Shown: positions 19,705 to 28,496 of the stretch, piece after piece
Layout of the letters: every line of letters begins with the position of its first letter
Numbering within the stretch: the stretch's first letter is position 1
From: Siminovitchia terrae
Lineage (GTDB): Bacteria > Bacillota > Bacilli > Bacillales > Bacillaceae_C
Direction: 5' to 3'
Length of the DNA stretch: 64,000 bases
Assembly (NCBI RefSeq): GCF_003605405.2
Contig: NZ_QYTW02000028.1
Coordinates: 1 to 64,000 of the forward strand
Notes under the pieces: model-generated
What the model was told of the DNA's origin: nothing
Databases searched by the model: none
Seen by the model: only the letters and a program-made list of their open reading frames with translations
Position numbers and translations under genes: made by a program

Positions 19705-20976
19705 ATGTATAATTATTTACAGCATGAAAAGACGTTAAGGCCTTTGATTGAACAAGCTGAAGAAAAAGTAGCCGACATACACCGAAAGATTGAGCGCATC
19801 ATTGAAGAAAACCAGTATAAAGTGTTGCGAAGCTTTCAGAAGCATCAGGTGGCGGAATTCCATTTTACTCCGTCAACAGGTTATGGATACAATGATTTAG
19901 GTCGAGAAACTCTTGAAAAAATTTACGCTGATGTGTTTGGCGGGGAAGCAGCCCTTGTCCGGCAGCAAATTGTTTCAGGCACCCATGCAATTTCTATAGC
20001 TTTATTCGGCGTATTGCGTCCTGGCGACGAGCTATTGTATATTACGGGAAAACCGTACGATACACTGGAAGAAGTGGTAGGGATCCGCGGAAATGGGAGC
20101 GGGTCGCTGAAGGAATTTGGAATTAGTTATAACGCAGTACCGCTTATGGAGAACGGAAAGGTGGACTTTGAAGCCGTATCGCAAGCGATGAAGCCGAATA
20201 CGAAAGTTATTGGCATTCAGCGTTCAAAAGGCTATGATGACCGCCCGTCATTTACAATCAAGGAAATTGAAGAAATGATCCGTTTTGTAAAGGAAATTGA
20301 TCCAAAGGTCATCGTTTTCGTTGACAACTGCTACGGGGAATTCGTAGAAACATTAGAACCATGTAATATCGGGGCTGATTTGATGGCTGGTTCCCTCATT
20401 AAAAACCCCGGTGGCGGCTTGGTAAAAAGCGGCGGCTATATTATTGGAAAAGAAGAGCTGGTCGAAGCTTGTTCATACAGGATGACGTCTCCGGGACTGG
20501 GAGTCGAATCAGGAGCTTCCTTATATACTCTTCTGGAAATGTACCAAGGGTTCTTTTTGGCGCCTCATGTGACAGGCCAAGCCGTAAAGGGTGCAGTATT
20601 CACCTCAGCCTTATTGGAATTAATCGGACTTCAAACGACGCCTAAATGGGATGATTTCCGGACTGATTTGATTCAAGCGGTTCAATTTTCAAATGCTGAC
20701 ATGATGACAGAGTTTTGCCAGGCCATCCAGGCTGCATCGCCAGTTGATTCACACGTTACTCCTTTTCCAAGTGAAATGCCGGGCTATAATGACCAAGTCA
20801 TTATGGCGGCTGGAGCATTTATCCAAGGAGCAAGCATTGAACTATCGGCTGACGGTCCCATCAGGCCTCCGTATTCTGCCTATGTTCAGGGCGGGCTGAC
20901 ATACGCCCATGTAAAGATTGCCATCGCCTCTGCGGTAGACCGTTTAATTGAAAAAGGTTTGATCAAGCTAAATTAA
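19705..20976 (+). CDS. ynbB: PLP-dependent protein of the methionine gamma-lyase / aluminium-resistance family
   Basis: 423 residues and full length for the YnbB family. The pyridoxal-phosphate fold includes GYGYNDLGRETLEKIYADVF, the VDNCYGEFVE aspartate region, and AGSLIKNPGGGLVKSGGYI with the likely Schiff-base lysine. The name aluminium resistance protein is historical; the reaction is not established. It starts 18 bp after hflX and is probably cotranscribed with it. Confidence 0.9.
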   Translation: MYNYLQHEKTLRPLIEQAEEKVADIHRKIERIIEENQYKVLRSFQKHQVAEFHFTPSTGYGYNDLGRETLEKIYADVFGGEAALVRQQIVSGTHAISIALFGVLRPGDELLYITGKPYDTLEEVVGIRGNGSGSLKEFGISYNAVPLMENGKVDFEAVSQAMKPNTKVIGIQRSKGYDDRPSFTIKEIEEMIRFVKEIDPKVIVFVDNCYGEFVETLEPCNIGADLMAGSLIKNPGGGLVKSGGYIIGKEELVEACSYRMTSPGLGVESGASLYTLLEMYQGFFLAPHVTGQAVKGAVFTSALLELIGLQTTPKWDDFRTDLIQAVQFSNADMMTEFCQAIQAASPVDSHVTPFPSEMPGYNDQVIMAAGAFIQGASIELSADGPIRPPYSAYVQGGLTYAHVKIAIASAVDRLIEKGLIKLN

Positions 20977-20990
20977 GTGTATATATATAA

Positions 20991-21018
20991 ATGACAGCAT
21001 TTTACTGCTGTCATTTTT
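20991..21018 (+). terminator. terminator after ynbB
   Basis: ATGACAGCA pairs with TGCTGTCAT and is followed by TTTTTT. Confidence 0.92.
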
Positions 21019-21029
21019 TGAAAAAAAAC

Positions 21030-21071
21030 TTGACAGATGAAAACGTGGGAATTATATTACTAAAGTAATAT
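21030..21071 (+). promoter_or_regulatory. sigma-A promoter of glnA with overlapping inverted repeat
   Basis: TTGACA (21030-21035) and TATATT (21053-21058) have a 17-bp spacer. The repeat ATATTAC-TAAA-GTAATAT (21054-21071) covers the -10 and start region and could be an operator. It does not fit the GlnR/TnrA pattern TGTNAN7TNACA, and I saw no such box in this gap. Confidence 0.75.
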
Positions 21072-21136
21072 TTTTCTCCGCAGATCTTGTCATGGCTGCA
21101 GAGTGATTCTGCTTCACACGGGAGGAATTTTGTTCG

Positions 21137-22471
21137 ATGGGAATATTTACGAAAGAAAGTATTGCACAGCTTGCTGAAGAGCAAAATGTAAAGTTTGTAA
21201 GACTCCAATTCACTGATATCGTTGGTACGGTCAAAAATGTGGAAATCCCGATCAGTCAATTGGAAAAGGCTCTCGATAATAAGATGATGTTTGATGGATC
21301 ATCAATAGAAGGCTTTGTACGGATCGAAGAGTCTGATATGTACCTGGTGCCGGATCTTGATACGTGGGTTATTTTCCCATGGACTGCCGGAAAAGGCAAA
21401 GTGGCTAGAATGATTTGCGATGTCTATCATAAATCCGGCGAGCCATTCTTAGGTGACCCGAGAAGCAATTTGAAAAGAGTTTTAAAAGAAATGGAACAAT
21501 ACGGATTCACAGACTTCAATTTGGGTCCTGAGCCTGAGTTCTTTTTATTCAAGCTGGATGAAAAAGGCGCTCCAACTCTTGAGTTGAATGATAACGGTGG
21601 TTACTTTGACTTGGCCCCTACGGACCTTGGAGAAAATTGCCGCCGCGATATCGTGCTTGAACTTGAAGAGATGGGATTCGAAATTGAGGCATCCCACCAT
21701 GAGGAAGCACCTGGCCAGCACGAAATTGACTTTAAATATGCGGACGCAGTTACTGCGTGTGACCATATTCAAACATTTAAGCTGGTTGTTAAAACAATTG
21801 CACGGAACCATGGTCTTCACGCCACATTTATGCCAAAACCATTATTTGGCGTCGCAGGCTCCGGAATGCATTTTAACATGTCCCTGTTCAGAAATGGGAA
21901 AAATGCTTTTTATGATACAAACGGAGAACTGGAATTAAGCGAGACGGCGTACCAGTTCATGGCAGGGGTTATCAAGCATGCTCCTGGCTTTACGGCCATC
22001 ACCAACCCGACCATCAACTCCTATAAGCGTCTTGTGCCAGGTTATGAAGCACCTTGCTATATCGCTTGGTCTGCACAGAACCGCAGCCCGCTTGTCCGGG
22101 TGCCTTCATCAAGGGGACAAAGCACACGGATTGAGCTCAGAAGCGTGGATCCAACCGCTAACCCATATTTAGCGATGGCAGTCCTGTTACAGGCAGGTTT
22201 AAGCGGGATCAAGGATCAATTGACACCACCGCATCCTGTTGATCGGAATATCTATATCATGAATAAGCGTGAGCGTGAGGAAGAAGGCGTTGTAGATCTG
22301 CCGCATAACCTCGAAGAAGCACTCCAAGAATTGAAAAACGATGAAATCATCAAGGACGCTTTGGGTAAGCACATCTTTGAAAACTTCATCGAAACGAAAG
22401 AGATTGAATGGGAAATGTTCCGGACCCAGGTTCATCCTTGGGAGAGGGAACAATATATGACCCTTTATTAA
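21137..22471 (+). CDS. glnA: glutamine synthetase, type I-alpha
   Basis: 444 residues, the size of the feedback-inhibited GSI-alpha of Firmicutes. GlnA condenses glutamate and ammonia to glutamine with ATP. Visible are the [17 protein letters not shown] region, [27 protein letters not shown], the ATP-site [26 protein letters not shown], and the C-terminal [24 protein letters not shown] site precedes the ATG. In B. subtilis glnR sits directly upstream in the same operon; here ynbB is followed by a terminator and glnA stands alone. Confidence 0.98.
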   Translation: MGIFTKESIAQLAEEQNVKFVRLQFTDIVGTVKNVEIPISQLEKALDNKMMFDGSSIEGFVRIEESDMYLVPDLDTWVIFPWTAGKGKVARMICDVYHKSGEPFLGDPRSNLKRVLKEMEQYGFTDFNLGPEPEFFLFKLDEKGAPTLELNDNGGYFDLAPTDLGENCRRDIVLELEEMGFEIEASHHEEAPGQHEIDFKYADAVTACDHIQTFKLVVKTIARNHGLHATFMPKPLFGVAGSGMHFNMSLFRNGKNAFYDTNGELELSETAYQFMAGVIKHAPGFTAITNPTINSYKRLVPGYEAPCYIAWSAQNRSPLVRVPSSRGQSTRIELRSVDPTANPYLAMAVLLQAGLSGIKDQLTPPHPVDRNIYIMNKREREEEGVVDLPHNLEEALQELKNDEIIKDALGKHIFENFIETKEIEWEMFRTQVHPWEREQYMTLY

Positions 22472-22490
22472 GTTTGATATAACAGCATTT

Positions 22491-22592
22491 GTGTTTGGGG
22501 TGAGTGGTGGAAATGATTCGGATAAATACCTTCACCCCAAAAAATTAAAATATCACTTAAAAATACTGTCCATGGGGCAGTATTTTTTTTGT
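22491..22592. terminator. two hairpins downstream of glnA
   Basis: First, TTTGGGGTGA (22493-22502) pairs with TCACCCCAAA around 22540, without a T run. Second, AAAATACTG-TCCATGGGG-CAGTATTTTTTTT (about 22560-22590) is a good terminator on the plus strand and also usable on the minus strand for the integrase relic. Confidence 0.65.
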
Positions 22593-22593
22593 C

Positions 22594-22790
22594 CATTTTT
22601 TTTGAAACATGAGAATATATATCGTAAGTGATCTGCATGCTGCGATGACCTAATCTTTCTTGTATGAATTTCATATCTGTCCTAGCTTCCAGAAGCAGCA
22701 CTGCATGGATGTGACGTAAACAGTGGATGGGAGCTTTGGCAAACCGGCCCGTTTTAAGATTCGCTCAAATGCGTTGAAAAGGGTAGACTT
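22594..22790 (-). pseudogene. phage/ICE tyrosine recombinase, C-terminal relic
   Basis: The minus strand encodes HCLRHIHAVLLLEA, then IQERLGHRSMQITYDIYSHV. These carry the catalytic HxLR, the LGH histidine and the active-site Tyr region of a Tn916/phage-type integrase. The frame upstream contains a stop and the first ~300 residues are gone. It marks a former integrated element just downstream of glnA. Confidence 0.8.
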
Positions 22791-23400
22791 TTGGGTGTAG
22801 TTTCCGTGTTTTTACTTTAAGTAGGATTTTTTTACATCATTAGAATCATTTAAATGAAATTTTGTCATTCAGGAGGGAATGGGGGTTTTATTTAAACCAA
22901 ATGTAGTAAGTAAAGGAAAAAATTCAGAGCTGACAATAAAATTTTCGGCTGAAAAAAAGGCATTGAACCAACCTGTCCATTTCTAGAAACGGTTGAAAGA
23001 TCAACAGCATTCAGCTTTTAGGTTATAAGCTCTTTTTTGCTGTAGAGTTGGTGGCTATGGTTGTGCATCCACCAAATGCACAATTTTTCTCGCTTTATTA
23101 TGCTGTTTTTTCGGAACTTCTATAAATTACTCCAGGAAAACTCAGGGTAAACAGGCTTGTTTCGTTGTATTCCAATTCTATTATAAAACATCACGGAGTG
23201 CCCGATCAGGAAGGTTGAAAAATACAGAAATGTATCGCCGATGTGGTATTTTTTTCAGCCAAGTCGTTATTGACTTTGTTTTTTGTAAGGAGTGTTTGGA
23301 GGTTCTCCTGCAACAAATCTAGAGTGAGAAAAAAGTAGAAAAAAAGTGGGACCAAAAGTAGTTTGATTCGTATTAGATATTAATGACAACTACGAAAAAG
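22791..23400. other. 610-bp stretch without a supported gene
   Basis: AT-rich DNA. The only structure I see is a terminator-like repeat near 23219-23257 (AAAAATAC...GTATTTTTTT) and T-rich blocks. No open frame with a ribosome site was found on either strand. Confidence 0.5.
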
Positions 23401-23417
23401 AGAAAAGAGGTTTTTGC

Positions 23418-23978
23418 ATGAAAAGTAATAGTTTCAGAATATCATTAATTATTACTGCGATCTTAGGATTGCTTTTCCTTTCAGGATGTAATTTTTTCAG
23501 TAATGAGGTAGGGAAAATGAAGGAGGCCCTAAAGGGCCGCGAAGTAGTCATCCAAACATATGATGAAGACAGTAATATCATTGATCGTATTCAAGGTAAG
23601 TCTGTCAGTATTGGTGCTGATAAGAAGTTTGATTTAACCGATAGCGAAGGAAAGACCGTGGAAAAGTCCTCAGTTATTGGTTTTACGGTTGGCGGTGAAT
23701 CGGTTGTCCATGTGGGCAGCAGCTTGATTATGTATGAAACAGGACTGGAAAATGTATTCGAAGAGTATTCAAAAAAGGTTGATATTGAAAATATTGACCG
23801 GTCAGTCCCGTTTGTTAATCGGCTTGTTAATGATATGAAGAATATCACTACAGGTAAAAGTAAAGTCATTTTAATTCGATCGCAATCAGGTAAACCATTA
23901 GCTACATTCGTGGGTGACAAAGTCTCATATTTTGCGACCGATATAGATAAATCAACAGGAATTTTAACGATCTTCTAA
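23418..23978 (+). CDS. DUF5052-type lipoprotein
   Basis: A 186-residue protein with an N-terminal signal and the lipobox LFLSGC (Cys about residue 24), so it should be anchored outside the membrane. The mature part is the conserved DUF5052 fold found in Firmicutes, with the motif VIQTYDEDSNIIDRIQGKSV. AGAGG precedes the ATG. Function is unknown. The TnpB element begins immediately after its stop codon. Confidence 0.85.
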   Translation: MKSNSFRISLIITAILGLLFLSGCNFFSNEVGKMKEALKGREVVIQTYDEDSNIIDRIQGKSVSIGADKKFDLTDSEGKTVEKSSVIGFTVGGESVVHVGSSLIMYETGLENVFEEYSKKVDIENIDRSVPFVNRLVNDMKNITTGKSKVILIRSQSGKPLATFVGDKVSYFATDIDKSTGILTIF

Positions 23979-24124
23979 AAGAAGTCCCCTACTTCAATCG
24001 GCGATAGCCGGTAAGTGGGGGATGAATTTTAGTTTGGCGAAGCCAAAAAGGTAAGAACACTTGTTTTCTATCGAACCAAAAGATAAAATAAATATAATCG
24101 AAATATTTAGAAAGGAAGATCATT

Positions 24125-25294
24125 GTGTTCAGAACTCTAAAAGTCGGATTCAAAGCAAACAAGCAAATCATTGACCAATTGTTTGATATCCGTCGTACTT
24201 GCGGGCAGGTCTGGAATGACTGTGTGAGCCTTGCTAGATATTATCACCGCCTCGGCGGTAAATGGATCACTAAAACTCAACTACAAAAAGAATTGAAAGG
24301 TCTATATCCCATCCATAGTCAAACGATACAAGCAGTGGCTCACAAATTTTTGGATGCCCGTGAAGGAACGTTAGAAGCCAGGAAAAAGGGCCTGAATCCC
24401 CGTTACCCTTGGAAGTTCAAAAACCAATTCAACCCCAAATGGGTGGACGAATCTTTTTCCATCAAAGGTAAGAAACTGACGCTTAGCCTCGGTAATTGGA
24501 ACGGCAAACGTCAGAAAGCTTTAGTGCTGACGCTGGCAAAGAGCATTCCGTTCGAGGTGAAAGAAGTCGAATTGGTATTTGACCAAAATCTCTACATTTG
24601 CCTCTCTTACGACGATGGAAAAGAAACAGAAGAAAACAGCAACACTCAAACAGCAGCTGTGGATCCAGGGGAAATCCACACCATTGCATCTGTTCACGAA
24701 AATGGAAACAGCATTATTATTACTGGAAGGAAACTGAGAAGCATTCACAGACTGCGAAACAAAAAACTAAGGGAACTACAAAAATTAATGTCTCGATGTA
24801 AGAAGCACAGCCGACAGTGGAAAAAATATAACAGAGCGAAGCAATATATCCTTTCAAAGAGCGAAAAGCAGCTAAAATATCACCTGCACAAAACAACGAA
24901 GCAATTTGTAGAGTGGTGCGTAGAAAATAATACAAAAACTATTTTGATAGGGGACACCGAAGGTGTCCAAAAGAATACCAAAAAGAAAAGAAAAACAAAC
25001 AAAAACTTGCGCCAAAAACTATCCAACTGGAGTTTTGGAAAAATCAATCATTACATCAAATATAAAGCTGAAACTTATGGCATAGAAACCATCAAACGAA
25101 AAGAACATTATACGTCGCAAGAATGTCCTTCTTGCGGGAATCGCAAAAAAACAAAAGGCCGAGTTTATAAATGCCGCTGCGGTTATGAATGTCACCGTGA
25201 TCTCCACGGTGCGGGGAACATCTTAACGGAGTACCTTTACGAAAACTTCCGGGTAATCAAACACAAAGATCACATATATCTACGGGCCTCCTAG
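24125..25294 (+). CDS. tnpB: TnpB, RNA-guided nuclease of IS200/IS605 element
   Basis: 389 residues from GTG 24125 behind GAAAGGAAG. It has the N-terminal HTH/WED-type region (FRTLKVGFKANKQIIDQLFD) and a split RuvC domain whose three acidic residues all appear intact: Asp180 in VDPGEIH, Glu279 in GDTEGV and Asp359 in CHRDLHGAGNIL. The zinc ribbon is CPSCG...CRCG. TnpB proteins cut DNA next to a short target-adjacent motif using an omega RNA from the element's right end, which favours persistence of the element. Length and motifs suggest that it is functional. Confidence 0.95.
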   Translation: MFRTLKVGFKANKQIIDQLFDIRRTCGQVWNDCVSLARYYHRLGGKWITKTQLQKELKGLYPIHSQTIQAVAHKFLDAREGTLEARKKGLNPRYPWKFKNQFNPKWVDESFSIKGKKLTLSLGNWNGKRQKALVLTLAKSIPFEVKEVELVFDQNLYICLSYDDGKETEENSNTQTAAVDPGEIHTIASVHENGNSIIITGRKLRSIHRLRNKKLRELQKLMSRCKKHSRQWKKYNRAKQYILSKSEKQLKYHLHKTTKQFVEWCVENNTKTILIGDTEGVQKNTKKKRKTNKNLRQKLSNWSFGKINHYIKYKAETYGIETIKRKEHYTSQECPSCGNRKKTKGRVYKCRCGYECHRDLHGAGNILTEYLYENFRVIKHKDHIYLRAS

Positions 25295-25581
25295 AAAATC
25301 GCTGATTTTCCGGGAAGAAGTAGTAGACGGGCAGAACCGCCCTAGAAGGAGAAGCTTTCATCGTTCGTACTTCTGTTGCCGAAGGTGGGAGCCCGCTTTG
25401 CAGGTGCTCAACCACTATAATGTCTTACGGACATGATCTGGTATCGCAACACCATTTTTCTGCCCTTCGGGCAACGGCCGCTCCCTTGGAGTCGCTGGCG
25501 AAAACTGGATGTCGCGCAGGCCAGCGGAAACCCCCACTTCTAGACGATTTGTTTTTTAATCGGCTAAGTGAGGGAGGTTCA
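25295..25581 (+). ncRNA. candidate omega RNA of the TnpB element
   Basis: The GC-rich, non-coding tail after tnpB has several hairpins, including GGGCAGAACCGCCC, CTGCCCTTCGGGCA and the terminal stem at 25534-25570, and ends GGTTCA. In related elements this segment is the guide scaffold and the bases just outside the element act as guide. The predicted guide would start at about 25582 (TTAGATGGACAGTACTTATT). The boundaries are inferred from family pattern. Confidence 0.65.
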
Positions 25582-25679
25582 TTAGATGGACAGTACTTAT
25601 TCATTTATCGTTGTGACTATACAATCTATGATGCGAGCCTGTTGAACTAAAAACAAATATCACTAAATGGGTGCAGATT

Positions 25680-25886
25680 ATGAAAAAACATTCAAGTCAT
25701 TCCAGAGGTACCAAACTAATGATATGGATAATGTTAGTGTTAACGGTAGCAATGCTTATTTTTTTTATCAATAATATCGTGAATGATTTGTATTATCAAC
25801 CAGTCAACTATACAAGTGCTTTGGGACTAGCTTTTGGAGTATACCTATGTGTATATGCTCTATTCGCCCTTAAATCAAAAAGGTAA
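25680..25886 (+). CDS. two-helix membrane protein, paralogue of a candidate bacteriocin immunity protein
   Basis: 68 residues from ATG 25680 (an upstream in-frame GTG 25671 is less likely). A basic N-terminus is followed by two membrane helices, IWIMLVLTVAMLIFFI and LGLAFGVYLCVYALFAL. It is closely similar to the protein at 59502-59714, sharing the block VNYTSALGLA(F/L)GVYLC(V/I)YALFALKSK. That copy lies directly behind a secreted toxin-like gene; this one has no such partner, so it may be an orphan immunity gene. Confidence 0.7.
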   Translation: MKKHSSHSRGTKLMIWIMLVLTVAMLIFFINNIVNDLYYQPVNYTSALGLAFGVYLCVYALFALKSKR

Positions 25887-25929
25887 AGATGCGATCTTTT
25901 TTCTGATGTGCCAAGATACACGAATAACT

Positions 25930-26117
25930 TCTTGATGGTTACTGGGACGATCCAGCTTTTTTTCCGAAGATATACTACGATTCTACCCTGATGAATGGAA
26001 CGAAATGTACTTTATTGATTTTGCCGCCAGCCCTTCGAATCGCCCGTTTACAAGAAAAGGGCTTTTCTTTATGAGAATGGGTCGCTTTATTTGCTTAAAA
26101 GACTTAAAATTTGAGTA
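25930..26117 (+). pseudogene. frameshifted relic of an unknown protein
   Basis: One frame reads LDGYWDDPAFFPKIYY. The adjacent frame continues RFYPDEWNEMYFIDFAASPS and then NRPFTRKGLFFMRMGRFI to a stop at 26117. The two segments look like one protein joined by a frameshift near 25980. I do not recognise the family. Confidence 0.4.
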
Positions 26118-26144
26118 ACTAAATAAAACAAGAGGATGAGTAAT

Positions 26145-26576
26145 ATGAACAGAATAAATTTGATAACACTTGGTGTAAAAGATATGGATGACTCTTTAAA
26201 ATTCTATAGGGACGGTCTTGGTTTTGAAACGATGGTGGATGAAGATAATCCAGGAATTGTGTTCTTTAATAATGGGGGAAGTAAATTAGCATTATATCCT
26301 TTACATGAGTTGGCAAAAGATATCAATGAACAGGAAGCCCCGGTTAGAACAGGTTTACCAGGTATTACTCTTGCTTATAACGCAAAATCCGTTGAAGAAG
26401 TTGATCGGATTTTTGAAAAAGCCGAACGAGCTGGAGGGACAATTGTCAAAAAACCTCAAACTGTTTTTTGGGGCGGATATAGCGGATACTTTTCAGACCC
26501 TGATGGCTATTATTGGGAGGTTGCTTATGGGGAAGATTGGCAGTTTGATGAAAATGATATGTTAATTATTGAGTAA
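26145..26576 (+). CDS. glyoxalase/bleomycin-resistance (VOC) family protein
   Basis: A 143-residue single-domain VOC protein. It opens MNRINLITLGVKDMDDSLKF with the typical YRDGLGF, and the C-terminal half has GGYSGYFSDPDGYYWEVAY, which carries the usual metal-ligand Glu. ATG 26145 is favoured over 26136 because the AGAGG ribosome site abuts the latter. The substrate is unknown; such proteins include metal-dependent lyases and dioxygenases. A terminator follows. Confidence 0.87.
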   Translation: MNRINLITLGVKDMDDSLKFYRDGLGFETMVDEDNPGIVFFNNGGSKLALYPLHELAKDINEQEAPVRTGLPGITLAYNAKSVEEVDRIFEKAERAGGTIVKKPQTVFWGGYSGYFSDPDGYYWEVAYGEDWQFDENDMLIIE

Positions 26577-26596
26577 AAAAATTCCCTATCCACGAA

Positions 26597-26630
26597 AAAG
26601 CCCGGTGCTGACCCGACCGGGCTTAAAATG
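26597..26630 (+). terminator. terminator after VOC gene
   Basis: AAGCCCGG pairs with CCGGGCTT around TGCTGACCCGA. The T run is weak. Confidence 0.7.
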
Positions 26631-26681
26631 ATCACCGTAATGTTTTTGCGACTGAAATATTAGCCTATGAATTATATCTCT

Positions 26682-26888
26682 TTAAAAAAGTGTACCTTTA
26701 AATTTCTCCGGTTTTTTTACATAGCTTTCAATTATAAATCCACAATCAGTACAAATAACATATTCAACATCTGAGCCCAGGCCCATCTTACCATCCGGGT
26801 ACATAACTCCATACCCTGTATGCTTACCCTTGCCCAATTCTTTTCCACCACATTTTGGGCATTCTGCTACTTTTGTAGATTTTTCCAT
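26682..26888 (-). CDS. small zinc-ribbon protein
   Basis: 68 residues with CPKCGG near residue 10 and CTDCG near residue 46, a two-knuckle zinc ribbon. A GGAGG ribosome site precedes the ATG at 26888. Proteins like this are often annotated by default as transcription factor-like; no function is established. The next 440 bp (26890-27330) hold no gene I can support. Confidence 0.75.
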   Translation of the reverse strand: MEKSTKVAECPKCGGKELGKGKHTGYGVMYPDGKMGLGSDVEYVICTDCGFIIESYVKKPEKFKGTLF

Positions 26889-27337
26889 TTTGAAAACCTC
26901 CGTTTAAGGTTCGGGTTTGATTGTCCAAAGTTCTAATACAGGTTCGCGTGCTTAAGCAAGTAGGAATACGAAAAAATTTTTAATGACATAGATATTGAAA
27001 CGATCTTCTTAGTCAAGGAAGATATAAAACAAATAATCCCAACTTGTATAAACAAGAGTTAACCAACAAATGACCAATCCAATAATGTTTGTTTTGATTT
27101 ATTATCTCTATTTTATCATTTCCTGACAGACAGACCGTAAGTATGTTAAGTGGGAGTAGTTCAAAAAGAGTCATATTCCACATTTAGATCATTCATAGGA
27201 AGGGGGAAATTATAGGATATGTTATACATAATAGCATCTTTGCAGGTAAACGGTGAAAAATAAGCTCCGAACAGAGTTGATAACTTGAATCATCCTGAAA
27301 AACTCTAATATCTCTTCAACGTTCCTGCTTTGCTTGA

Positions 27338-27357
27338 AAGAAAAGCCCGAAAGGGCA
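27338..27357 (-). terminator. terminator of the DUF898 gene
   Basis: On the minus strand GCCC-TTTC-GGGC is followed by TTTTCTTTC, just past the stop of the gene at 27363-27698. Confidence 0.75.
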
Positions 27358-27362
27358 GGGCA

Positions 27363-27698
27363 TTAATTAACAAAAGTAGTATTACGAGCTTTCCAGTCTT
27401 CTAATTTTATAAATACCCAAAATCCATAAATACCCAATGTAATGACTGTAAAGAACCACCATTTAATCCAATGTCCGAATAATCCAATTGCAGAACCATG
27501 AAATTGCATTCGCTTACCTTCGATGACAGTGTGATTAATTTTCCATCCATAGATCATGGTGATAGACCATGGATAGCAAATACCGAAGGTGCAAATCGTT
27601 ACAAGCGTACCAAGAATAGCCCAACCTATGTACTGTAATAGTCCTCCGTCAAAATAAGATGTTCCTCCTTTACGTGTTTCAAGCTTTTCCGTTTGCAC
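27363..27698 (-). CDS. DUF898-like small membrane protein
   Basis: 111 residues with two long hydrophobic segments, LQYIGWAILGTLVTICTFGICYP and WIKWWFFTVITLGIYGFWVF. The aromatic-rich pattern TLGIYGFW and the spacing WxxT...YGWKI are typical of DUF898/YjgN-type proteins. It is half the usual length and resembles one repeat of the domain. Start ATG 27698 has GGAGGGG upstream. Confidence 0.75.
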   Translation of the reverse strand: MQTEKLETRKGGTSYFDGGLLQYIGWAILGTLVTICTFGICYPWSITMIYGWKINHTVIEGKRMQFHGSAIGLFGHWIKWWFFTVITLGIYGFWVFIKLEDWKARNTTFVN

Positions 27699-27936
27699 GT
27701 ATACCCCTCCATTTTTGGATTATGCAAGTTAGTTTTCCGCGAGGAATCAAGTCTTTCTACCAATTCATATTGGATGTACCTTTACTTTTTCTAACCCCAG
27801 CCATTCTATCTCCATTATAGGAATCGACAAGTTTTTATCTACACCCGATATCTTTTTCAGAAACGCTTCGTTGGAAATGTTTAACTTTAAGGTGCATACG
27901 AGGAGATAAAAATGAGCTGCTGCAAATTTTCAGCGG

Positions 27937-28107
27937 TTATTTATTCCGTTTCTTTTTTTCTAGGAAAATCCAACAATAGTATGTAATCCAAAAACCAAGA
28001 ATCGCCAAGAATGCGTAAAATGTACGATGATCTGGGAGTATGATAATTAGGACAATCCCCAGAATAAGAAACGGGGGGAAAAGTATAAAGTATTTCTTTT
28101 TATCCAT
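27937..28107 (-). CDS. small hydrophobic membrane protein (56 aa)
   Basis: On the minus strand, ATG 28107 is preceded by AAGGAGGA. The protein starts MDKKKYFILFPPFLILGIVL, has two membrane helices, and ends with a basic tail (EKKKRNK). The excellent ribosome site supports it as real. The family is not recognised. Confidence 0.65.
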   Translation of the reverse strand: MDKKKYFILFPPFLILGIVLIIILPDHRTFYAFLAILGFWITYYCWIFLEKKKRNK

Positions 28108-28340
28108 TTTCATCCTCCTTGAATAGGTAAATAAATCCTATCATTTTATTTCTTAGAAAGGAAGTAATTGCTGTATTTGCTTAATTAGAGAGATAACGGA
28201 GGGGGAACTCGTTGAAAGATTGTCAGCGGTTATTTTAGTGAAGGATGCACTAGGGATCTACATCCACTTAATGGTTACCTAATATTAAAATGATACATAT
28301 TATTCGTAAGTTTAAAACGATGCGGGAGGTGCTTCAAGCA

Positions 28341-28460
28341 ATGATTAAAAGGATCTTTAATTTATTTAAAGGTAGAAAATCAAATTCCGAAGAGCCCCAA
28401 AAGCTTGAATCAGTATCAGACCTGAAGACAGACATTATTTTTATAAAGCTTGGGGCTTAA
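28341..28460 (+). CDS. putative 39-aa basic peptide
   Basis: The ATG lies behind GGGAGGTGCTTCAAGCA. The peptide begins MIKRIFNLFKGRKSNSEEPQ. No membrane helix; an amphipathic basic N-terminus. Support rests on the ribosome site only. Confidence 0.4.
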   Translation: MIKRIFNLFKGRKSNSEEPQKLESVSDLKTDIIFIKLGA

Positions 28461-28496
28461 ATCAAACATATTGTAGTGCCCTAACTAACAGCGGGA

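Larger units (their letters stand above)
23982..25581 (+). mobile_element. IS200/IS605-type element carrying tnpB only (IS1341-like)
   Basis: The left end has a subterminal hairpin at about 23987-24024: CCCCTACTT...CGGC-GATA-GCCG...AAGTGGGG. tnpB follows, then about 280 bp of non-coding right end. The right end closes with the hairpin CACTTCTAGACGATT / AATCGGCTAAGTG (25534-25570) and GGTTCA, the usual right tip of this family. No tnpA is present, so it cannot transpose unless a TnpA acts in trans. It sits between a lipoprotein stop codon and a small membrane gene. Confidence 0.85.

Noticed and set aside
25420-25650. 76-codon ORF after tnpB
   Set aside because: It lies inside the non-coding right end/omega RNA region of the IS element and has no ribosome site.
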